A stretch of DNA of 64,000 nt from Xestospongia muta (lineage: Eukaryota > Porifera > Demospongiae > Haplosclerida > Petrosiidae): contig OY848924.1 in NCBI GenBank assembly GCA_963693285.1, positions 3,985,214 through 4,049,213 on the forward strand. Reading direction: 5' to 3'. The notes beneath the pieces were generated by a model. The model worked only from the letters and a program-made list of their open reading frames with translations. It had not been told where the DNA came from and ran no database searches. The translations under genes were made by a program, and so were the position numbers. Every line of letters begins with the position of its first letter. Position 1 is the stretch's first letter. Of the stretch, positions 11,501 to 23,655 are shown in pieces.

Positions 11501-14500
11501 AACATATTCTCTTTATTAGCTCTATCTCATTCCATGATGTCACTATATGACATTATTATTGAGTCACTAAACAAGCTAACATATTAATATACACAAATTC
11601 TATATTAAAGAAAACAATACAAACTCATGAACAATACCACATCATAAACCACACCCCTTGATTTCTAAAGAATTATGATATCATATTTTGCACACTTATT
11701 TAAGGAAACAACCACACATGTTGTACTTAGAAATTTGAAATAAAATGTATGTGGCTGCTACGCGTCAAACTTGGCACTGGATGTTTTACCAAATTTGGTA
11801 TCCTAGTACAACATAGCAGATTGTGGCATTGTGATTAAAAATAATAACAAAGGTTGTGGTATATTATTTGCTATAGTAACAATTGCTATGGTGACACAGA
11901 TGCTGTTTATATAGTGATTATTGCTATGGTAACAAATACATTGATGCTGTAGTAAATTATGAGCTGCTGTTTTTTCTATGGATTAAATGATTACTTGGAT
12001 TTTGTGATTTCATGTGTACCATTGGTATTGAAATTCATACATTTTTCATGATAATTGATGAATACATATGAATTGAACATCTAGTATGTTTTGGTATTGT
12101 TTTTGACAAATTTAGAATAGCTTGGCAATAAATGTTTTTCTGTCAAAATATGTATAATATGACCACAATGACCAGGAGCGCATGAGCGTTGCAAAGCAAC
12201 TTGAAGGAGTGTCAAACTCCCTTAACCAACTGTTGTCAAATCAAGGCTTAGAACATATGTCCATATATGGACATAACAGCTAATGGTTTTGCATTTTAAT
12301 AGCTTCTGGGCTGTAACATCTTAGTTAGGTGTGTTTTAAATAGATAAACTTAAGACAAGTCAAGAAGATGCCCAAGTGTCCTTCTGAAGACACAAAAGTC
12401 CCTGCTACACGAAAATGGCAGCTGACTCTGTAAATAGACTCATGAATGGCTGGATAGATGGGGCATTTCAGGCTTACTGGAAGCCCAAGACGTAAGAACT
12501 TTAAAACTAGAAGAAAGCTACAATAGAGCAATGTTGTATTTGTATTCAGTGTATAAAATAACAACTATATCAAAAAGGAATTTTTGTCATGGCAAACCTG
12601 GAACTTGTATTATGGCTTTAAGAACTTATGTGCTGATTTCACTTCTGCTCATCCAGTACGTCTCAATGGTAGTGCAACTTTCTTTAGCCAGGTCAAGGCC
12701 AATTAGTCAGGTCAAGCATGCCATATCAGGCCAATTATCATCATTGAACTAAGCCATTACCAGAGGTATTGAAATTCATACATTTTTCATGATGATTGAT
12801 GAATACATATGAATTGAACATCTAGTATGTTTTGGTATTGTTTTTGACAAATTTAGAATAGCTCGGCAATAAATGTTTTTCTGGCAAACTATGTATAATA
12901 TGACCACAGTGACTAAACTCTATACTTTTTGGTAGAAATTATTTTTTACAAACTGATATGTCTTGTAATACAAATTACTGTGACTTACTTTATCCTTAGT
13001 GTTGACATCAGCTTGTCCAACTTCAATTAGCAATTTTATTGTGTCAGCATGACCATTCTCTGCTGCATAATGTGCAGGTGTACGTCCAAACTAGAAACAT
13101 GAGAGACAAAGTTATTTAATTACAAAATAACATAAACTATTAGACAGTAAACTATATAGTCAATGGAACCAGTCACCAGTACATATCATCATAATAATTC
13201 TATTACTTTGTATAATACAAGAAGTAACCCTACAACATACTCTACATATTCAATACAAACTACTAATAGCAGCTAACATTGATAAACAAACTGTAGTAGT
13301 AACATATTCTCTTTATTAGCTCTATCTCATTCCATGATGTCACTATATGACATTATTATTGAGTCACTAAACAAGCTAACATATTAATATACACAAATTC
13401 TATATTAAAGAAAACAATACAAACTCATGAACAATACCACATCATAAACCACACCCCTTGATTTCTAAAGAATTATGATATCATATTTTGCACACTTATT
13501 TAAGGAAACAACCACACATGTTGTACTTAGAAATTTGAAATAAAATGTATGTGGCTGCTACGCGTCAAACTTGGCACTGGATGTTTTACCAAATTTGGTA
13601 TCCTAGTACAACATAGCAGATTGTGGCATTGTGATTAAAAATAATAACAAAGGTTGTGGTATATTATTTGCTATAGTAACAATTGCTATGGTGACACAGA
13701 TGCTGTTTATATAGTGATTATTGCTATGGTAACAAATACATTGATGCTGTAGTAAATTATGAGCTGCTGTTTTTTCTATGGATTAAATGATTACTTGGAT
13801 TTTGTGATTTCATGTGTACCATTGGTATTGAAATTCATACATTTTTCATGATAATTGATGAATACATATGAATTGAACATCTAGTATGTTTTGGTATTGT
13901 TTTTGACAAATTTAGAATAGCTTGGCAATAAATGTTTTTCTGTCAAAATATGTATAATATGACCACAATGACCAGGAGCGCATGAGCGTTGCAAAGCAAC
14001 TTGAAGGAGTGTCAAACTCCCTTAACCAACTGTTGTCAAATCAAGGCTTAGAACATATGTCCATATATGGACATTACAGCTAATGGTTTTGAATTTTAAT
14101 AGCTTCTGGGCTGTAACATCTTAGTTAGGTGTGCTTTAAATAGATAAATTTAAGAGAAGTCAAGAAGATGCCCAAGCGTCCTTCTGAAGACACGGAAGTC
14201 CCTGCTACATGAAAATGGTAGCTGTCTCTGTAAATAGACCCATGAATGGCTGGATAGATGGGGCATTTCAGGCTTACTGGAAGCCTAAGATGTAAGAACT
14301 TTAAAACTAGAAGAAAGCTACAATAGAGCAATGTTGTATCTGTATTCAGTGTATATAATAACTACTACATCAAAAAGGAATTTTTGTCATGGCAAACCTG
14401 GGACTTGTATTATGGCTTTAAGAACTTATGTGCTGATTTCACTTCTGCTCATCCTGGATACACAATATATCCAGTATATCTCAATGGTAGTGCAATTGAG

Positions 14501-17500
14501 ACTTTCCTTAGCCAGATCAAGCATGCCACAACAGGCCAACTAGTCAGGTCAAGCATGCCATATCAGGCCAATTATCATCATTGAACTAAGCTATTCCCAG
14601 AGGTGCTGTAATAACTGAGACGAAGTATTCATGGCAAGCTGAGGCATCATTGTGGAGACAATAGAAATGCACCACTCTTTATACAAAAACCTGATTTGAA
14701 ACGTAAACCATACAACTGAAAGAAGTAGTAACTGTTCATTCTATTAATAATGTTATAATATCAGATAATATTAACCTTAATAGCAAAAAGAGGTTTAATA
14801 ATGCAAATGATTACTATAAGTAAATGAATCAATAATATTATAATTCATTGTTCCATCATGTACTTAGCAGTACTTATGCTACGTAAGTGTATTTTCCTTA
14901 TATGGAATAATCCCCGACCGTGTTTTGACAATGGTTAGAATACAAATATAATAGCAGTTAGACGCTCCTTTGCGTCGCTTCGTGACACTCATGCACTCCT
15001 GCAGTGACTAAACTCTATACTATTTGGTAGATTTTTTTTTTTATAAACTTGCCAATTACACATGAAAATCAAATAATGGTCATTATTTAAATATTTTATA
15101 GATTTTGAGAGTGTTTGTAAAAAATTAAAAGCATAAAGCTACAAATTTGTCTTAAAACAACAATTCACTCAATTATCATGGTGTTATAAGTAATATTGAT
15201 ATAGTAGTATAATTATTACCATGGAAGTTGTTGCTATGGTGATGAATACACAAACACAAATCGTATACCGAGAATTATTGGCGACAATAAAATTTGGTGG
15301 AATTGTAAAAATTAATATTTGGCAAGATTAAATTTGATGAATTTAGCACATGTCTTGTTACCACACCCACTTTAATGAAATAAAATGGAGTTCAGGTTTG
15401 ATTCTGTTGTTAGAGGCTACCACATGTACAAAAGTGTGCATGTGGCAACAATGTGATAATTTTGACTGTTATTAATTTGGTGATTTTTTTAAATTTGCCA
15501 ATTTGCCAAATTTTATCAGTCGTCAATAAATCCCAGTATATGGTATTTGCTCTATAGTAACAGTTGCTATGGCAGCTATTACTATGACAATTGGTGTTGC
15601 TATAGTAATAGTTGCTATGGTGAGAGACATGCTGTGTGTTAGAGTAATTGTTGCTTTGGTGACGTACATTCTTTTGCTTAGTAATTGTTTCTATGGTAAC
15701 ATAAGTGCTGTTGCTATATTAAATTATGTAAATTATCTGATTCCTAGGAAATTTTGAATAAATGTGACTATAAATATGAAAAAGGTACTTAACATCCAAA
15801 TGAATTTTGAACCAATGCTTGTGTCAAAATGGTTCTTACACATCCATCTTGAGCAGGAAATTAATGTAATTTAGTACTTATAAAATTCAATCATTCTGCT
15901 TGTCACATACAAAATATTAATAACATTTTTCAAGATGATCTCATGGCAACAATGTATTCATAAGAGTTCTTTCGAAATCTGTTTGCACGTAGGTACCATT
16001 TTTATATCTATGGCCATAAATGTTTGCCTATATATGGTTACTACACAGCCACTTTATACAAACTTGTATATTTGGTGTACATTCTATATAAAATGATCAT
16101 GTAGCAAATGCAAATAGAACATTCGTTCAAAATTCTTAGGAACAACTTGTGGTTTTCATTAAATAATGCAATAATTATGCTCATTCATATTATTTCTAAA
16201 CTATAATATCTGACTTCATTAATGGTATCATGACTAACAGACAGTAACCTTGAACACTGTTTGTTAGTTCTTGTGTTATATATATAGAATAGTCTTGTTA
16301 CAAGTTACATAATGAAAGTACCATTTTTAGTATGTTCACATAATGATTTAATATGTATTATTATTCAAATATTTTGGAAAAATTATTAATAGAATCAAGA
16401 TCTGGTGAAGAACAGTTGCTGTAGAATGTAGGTTCCTAATTACATCAGTAATACACCTCAAATCATGTGTCTTATTGATTTATTAACCTCATATGAAGTA
16501 ATTGGAACTATTTGATCATCAAAATTTGGTCCAATGATATGTTTTGTAATACAATTACTGTGACTTACTATATCCTTAGTGTTGACATCAGCTTGTCCAA
16601 CTTCAATTAGTAATTTTACTATGTCAGCATGACCATTCCTTGCTGCAACATGTGCAGGTGTACGTCCTAACTAGAAACATAAGAGACAAAGTTATTTAAT
16701 TACAAAATAACATAAACTATTAGACAGTAAACTATATAGTCAATGGAACCAGTCATCAGTACATATTATCATAACAATTCTATTACAGTCTATAATATGA
16801 GAAGTAACTGCACAGCATACTCTACATATTCAATACAAACTACTAATAGCAGCTAACATTTGTGAAAAACAAACTGTAGTAGTAACATATTCTCTTTATT
16901 AGCTTTGTCTCATTCCATGATGTCACTATATGACATTATTATTGAGTCACTAAACAAGCTAACATATTAAGACACACAAATTCTATATTAAAGAAAAACA
17001 ATACAAGCACATGAAGAATACTACATTACAAACCACACCCCTTGACTCTATTCATAATACAAACCTCATCACAAATATTGGGGTCTGCCTTAACTGTTAA
17101 GAGTAACTGAACTATCTCAATGTGTCCTGCACTTGAAGCAAATTGCAAAGCACTCTGATGATTCTAGAGAAAGAATAAAACTAAATAATGTGGTTAGAAA
17201 TTAATTATTAATAAATGTTTAATACTACAAAAAATTTTCAAAATTTTCTAACCCTTGCTAATGAAAGATAAAAGACAAAGGAGACATCATTACTGTATAT
17301 AAATAAAAATGCACTAAAGTGCTTAACCTCGCTGCGGTGCCCAGTGTAAATCTATACTGCAGAGTACATTTAAGATTGGACAAGGTGTGGTCAAATTATT
17401 GATGGTCACGTGATCCACATTACAAACTGTTGTTTGATGACTCAGCATTTCTCTTCAATCAAAGAGAAAAAAGCTTAGTCGTTTACTGGGTACTTTGCAC

Positions 17501-20500
17501 TCTGATTGACATGTCTGTGAAGCTGTAACTGAGTAAGTAATAGTATCATTCAATTTCCAAGCAAGATTAAGTGCTAAATTCGTGATGAATGTTTGTCTGA
17601 GCCTTTACATGACGCTTTAAAATGTTTCAATATTTCATATACAATATTTATTGTAACTTGAAAATGAAGCGTTCTTTGTAAACGTCCCGTAGTACAAATA
17701 TAAATTAAAGATATTATCTATTAGTAGCAGTTTTTTCAGTGCTTTGAGACGTTTCCTGAATGTGTTACTTCGCTCTTAGTCCATGTCAATCTTGAAAACA
17801 CTTTTCAGAACTTTTCTAACGATTGCTTCAACCAACGGCCTTCTGTCTTGCTGATCCATAGTCCTCTAAGATTCTCTACAGCATACTACAAAATCTCCAC
17901 GTTAGGTTTTTTACTTTTCTAGAAACGCCACTTGACCTCTACAGCCTGAAAATTCTTTTGGGAGTTTTAAGCTTTCGTTTTCTTTGACAATGTTCTTGAT
18001 ACTACTGTTGTAAAGTCCACACGTTTTCTATTCATTGCTAAACATTGGTAGCTGCTAACACACCCACACACCGACAGACTACAGTACCCTCGCTTTGCGC
18101 AAATGCACAGCGAGGTTAATAACTAACACATAGTAGGTAGTATTGGTGATATTATATTTTAACATTTCTAATATAGGCAACTCTACAATATAGACATCAC
18201 TCCTGTCAATACATATGTTTGCCTGTTCTAATAATAATAGGCACCCTTTGACTTCATAATTAATTTTACGAGCACCTAATTAATTAAAATTGAAATAGAC
18301 TAAACTTTCTGTTGTAGGCTATAACAATTTATATTTTGTCAGTTCTGACCAGCAGATGTAGCAGAAACTGTTGATACCAAGAAATTCCGGCTTATTAATT
18401 AGTTAAAATAACTTGCTTAATTTCCTCTGTTCATACTGAAATAAAGTTTTGAAAAGTAGCCAAGCTTTGCTTATGAATGACAATAATTATACAAATGAGA
18501 TATCTCCTGTACTGATATGTACAATTACTATGTTGTAGCTTTATTAGTAACATTATATTTTAATATTTCTAATATAAGCTCCTCTCCAATATAAACAAAG
18601 TTCTGTCCATGCATACATTTACCTGTTCTAATAATAAGTACATACTGGCTTCATAATTAATTTTACCCACTGTATAATTAATTAGAATTGAGATAAACTA
18701 AAGTTTCTGTTGTAGACTAGAATAATTTTTGACATAAAGATCTGGTTTGTTAACTTAAAAGAATACCTTGCTACTCCCTAAAAGAGTATAGCACCTTTGT
18801 AAAAGACATCAAAATGATAATTTACTTTCAAAAGTTAGGGCAGGAATTCTATAAGATTGTTGGTTCTTGTTGTCTGCATTATGTTTAGTGATTTACAAGT
18901 ACATGTATATTATTATAATATCTTGTACTTATAAAATACATAATAATAGTATTATATACATGTACATGGACTGAACACAATACACATGTACATGGAAAAT
19001 AAAGCATCTCTGCACATAATACAAACCTTCTTACAAATATTAGGGTCTGAATTAGCTGTTAAGAACACTTATTCATAATGCTCATGTGTTTCTGGTACTA
19101 CTGTACAAATATTAAACCAGTAAGAATTTAATTTCCTCTTGTCAACAGCAAAATAAAGTGTTAAAAAGTAGCCAAGGTTTGCTTATGAATGACGATAAAA
19201 AAATGAGATATCTCCTGTACTGATATGTACAATTACCATGTTGTAGCTTTATTATTCACTGACTAGTGACTAAATGACTAAAACAACTCTTCTTCTATAT
19301 AGAATAGTCAAGAACTTTCTTCATATACACAATGTTTATGATCATAAAATGTATAGCATAAAACAGGTGTGCTCATTGAAGTATATATAGTACACAATGA
19401 ATATTGTATAGTGGCTTTGTGGATTAAACTACTGGTATCTACACAAAATATTACAATGTCTTAGTATGTTATTTATCAAAATTATTAGATGACAATGTCA
19501 TCATATCATGACATCATATCAGTATAGCTTTATAGGATTTTTATGACAATCAAAATATTTCACTTCACATAACACTGAGTATTATATGACTTATCATAAA
19601 AATATTATATTGTATCCACAAACTTGTAATCATTAAATTAATGACAACAAAACTATCTATTACTAGTAAACAATCATTTATTATTATAAAGTAATAACTT
19701 ACTTCTTTGTTCTGATAATTCACATTTGCCTTCCTTTGAATACTTTCTTTTACAATGTTTATCAGTCCTCTGTCTGCAGCTGCTAACATAATTTCATTCT
19801 AATAAATCATAACAAGTAAATACAGATAATATACATCATAATAAATACAACAGTATATACAAGTGTTGAGTTTAATTATATATAATTGTGACTAGTAAAT
19901 AAACCACTAATTATTTACCCAGTTCTTTATATATGAATGTATTCTTCTAATAATTATTGTATAAATGGTTGACACAAGTCTATCAGCTTTACTGAATACT
20001 TCGTCCTAAATCTCAAAGATGGCTACATATTATTCTAAATGTACATGTAATGATAGGATCTCTATTAAAATGAATATTGTGTCTGTTAGATGAACAGCTC
20101 CTGGTATTGATGTGGTATAAATTTTGGCTTCTAACAAGTTATAAGATAAGGTAACAAACCATGCTTACTGAGTATTCCAATATATCATTAAAGTTAGTAC
20201 CATTATAGCTAGAATTTAAAATACAACACTTGTAATGATTGAATGTGGGTGTGGCTGCTATGAAACATAGTTGTTTAGTCAATCTGTGGTAATTTCTTTC
20301 ATAATTGTAATATGAAGGCAATTATTAACACTGTATACTGTACCTTAGTATTACATAATATACTTTAAACTAATGCTATAGTTAGTAGCTAGTAATAAGA
20401 AAGGTAGTATGGAGACAACTAGACATAAATAATATATGTATTGATATGTGTATTAGGACTTGGTAATAACTAGGAGACATTTTCATGTAGTATACAAGTA

Positions 20501-23500
20501 TGTACATGTACATGATATCAATATAACAAACAAGTATTCTAGTAATTATAAATATTGACCTCAACTACATACTATACTTGTATACACTTACATAATTAGG
20601 AGTAGCTCCTGCATTTTCAAAAATATGTGCTATTGTGTCATGACCTTTGATATAAGCTATAGTATGAGGTGTTGTATGAGGTGTTATATGAAGTGGTAAA
20701 TGTCCATACACAAACTATATGATGAACAAAGACATTTTAATACTTAAAATAAATCCAATTACATATCTGTGTATACACAATACAAACACAGCTAAAAACA
20801 ATTAATACTCACTAAATCTACATATTTTTAATTAATTACCAAGTTAGTAAACACAATAATAACAGACTAAATAATAAACTAATGAGATCTTACCTCACGA
20901 TAACGGCATTTAAAGTTTGCTCCATTCTGGAGTAATTGCTTCACATTTTCTACATTTCCAACTCTAGAAGACTCCCAAAGTTCTCTGTCCTATATAATAA
21001 TATAACAAATCATTACATTTAAAATAGTAAATCATACAAACTAATAAAACTATAGAACTAGTCAAAGACATAATATACAAAGTGACAATATTTTACGATA
21101 AATGATTTTTGATTATTGAATGTCACTCTCAAATAGTAGTCTTATCACTTGTTGATCAATATTGATATAGATATTGTGGTTGACATTCAAGGAAATACAG
21201 TAGTTATATTATAATAAAACTTGAACTAGACAATAAAGGATACAACTAGTATTAACAATACCAGACACTAGTCTACTATAAGAGTACTCACTTACTACAT
21301 CATCATATTTATCATATAACATGTAATGTATTGATTGTACACTAACACATGTAGTATAATGGATTAGTTACTGATATACTTACAATATCAGACTGCGTTG
21401 TCTTTGAAAATTGAATTTGTTCTTTCTTTGAGAGTTGAATTTGTTCTTTCTTTGAGAGTTGACCTTTGTTTTTCTTTGAGAGTTGAGCCGCCATTGCCAG
21501 GAGGGCTGGCAGCCCTTGGCTGGTACTGTTAAGTTGGTCTAGCTCTATAATAGAACATTAGATATCAATGTACATATCAGTTATACTCTAATGTATTATA
21601 TATATCACATTATAAAACAAAGAGAATAAATTGTGTATTCTAAATTTATTGTTGAATTAAAATCATATATATATATATATATACACAATGTGATCATGAC
21701 AACAATTCTATATCACCTCATGATCGTGAGATCAAGTACAGCAATAATTAGCTTATTTTTCCAGAGGAGGCTTCATAACTATATGCTTGTTAGGATCGCA
21801 TCTTGTTTTTTGAGGGTGAGTCTGAGCGAGCTGCACATTTGTTATGTAAATTGACAATGTAATTTGACAATGTACGTACGTCATTCCGTAATACTCTAAT
21901 TTAGCGTTAAATAATTCTAGAATAAATGAAAATTCTGAAGATTACGGCTTGCTTCAGGTGCAACAAAAATGGGTGCGTAAAGGCTATGTTTGCAGTAAAA
22001 GTGGACAATATGTACCAGCTGCTTGCCAAGCCGTCTTAGTTCCTGTGGTAACACGCAAATATCTGCTTCTAGTGTTTTTCAGTCATAAGAGACTAGGTAC
22101 ACAGTCATACAGAGATATATATTTGGTGATATTACTATTGGAGCACCATACAGTTTTATGATGATCTAATGCATTAATGGCGCTGGACTATGACATCTTA
22201 AAAAACTGCAGATGTATGGCTTATTCTAACACATTAGAGTGTATAGTTTTAGGATTTAGAGATAAGGATTGCTTTAATGACAAGTTATTGTGACAAGTTT
22301 TCTTATAGAATCTGCAAATATATAACATCTGATGCTATGGTTTAGTTTAGGTCTAGTCAGTGAACTATAGGGATACAAATTAACATTTAACATTTAAGGT
22401 TGATGTGCTAGAGATCAAAATATGCTAATCTTAGTCTGTCCCACTGAACTTGTTACTTTATACACCTCTAGTCTGCAATATTTGACATATAAATCACATA
22501 CTACATTATCTTGGCATGTGTACAACCTATGAATAAATAACTGCAACATGAAAATATATTCAGTAGTTCCTATGCAATTTTTGACATGAGTTAACAAATT
22601 TAAAGATGTTAGACCCATGCATGTGCCACCGCATGATTACCTTCTAGAGAGTATTTCTTTAAACAAGAACTACATACTGACAAAACCATTCACTTACCTA
22701 CCAGTGGGAGGAGGGTCTGATGACAATAGAAGCATCTGTATGCTGACACATACATGTATATATGTATATCATAATATTATAATCTATATTTTTGTCTAAG
22801 TAGCAATGTAGTTATCAATAACAAATAAAGAAATATCGCTTTCTTTACTTACATCAATTAGATCACACTCTTCAATTCAAAGTCTTCTTTGTCAAAAGTA
22901 TTTTGTGTGTGGTATAGAATTTATCATCACATGATGGCATGATGCAGTGTGGGTGGAACATAAATGGTTTTCGAAATACTAGCATCATTTACATAACAAT
23001 ACAATTGAGTATATTCATGTATTTAACAATGAAATAGTATCACCTGGTGTTAATAGCCACACTAATACTTGTATGGTTGTAATACCTTCCCTACAGAGGT
23101 CTCACAAATACATGTGTCAAGACTAATAGTTCAGTATTGATATCTTTGAACATATAACATAATTTATTTTCCTTTAAAAATGAAAAGGATTAATATAAAA
23201 TTACATAAAAATAATTAAGATCTGTTTGAGTTGGCAAACTATAATTTCAGAACATATTCATTCAAAAAGAAGTGTTATTTGGTACATCCATAGAGAATCT
23301 TAATAACATCCATCCATTGTGTTTCCTGTAAACTCAATAAAATGTTTAGCAAATAATAATGAAAAAAATACAATTACTGAATTAATCACTGATCACAATT
23401 TCATTATTTGAACTTCTTTGTCATCTTTATTATTACTATAATTAGAGAGCAAGATAGTATAACAAAATGAACAAATGAAGATAAAAAGAGATTTATTATG

Positions 23501-23605
23501 TATGGTTGTGATACTTAACAACACTCACAAGACATTTCATAGTAAAACAAGCAGTATATGATCTCTGTTAGTTACAGCCATAAATGATAACCTTTGAAAA
23601 TTTAG

Positions 23606-23655
<50 letters not shown>

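Larger units (their letters stand above)
10441..12240. repeat. 1800-bp direct tandem repeat, copy 1
   Basis: Almost base-for-base identical to 12241-14040; I found a single mismatch (about 10699 versus 12499) in the parts compared. Contains a truncated transposon relic, an unoccupied transposon site and one ankyrin exon. Confidence 0.9.

Noticed and set aside
22415..22618. Minus-strand 67-codon frame and neighbouring short frames at 20-25 kb
   Set aside because: AT-rich composition, no splice pattern and no recognisable motif; expected by chance.
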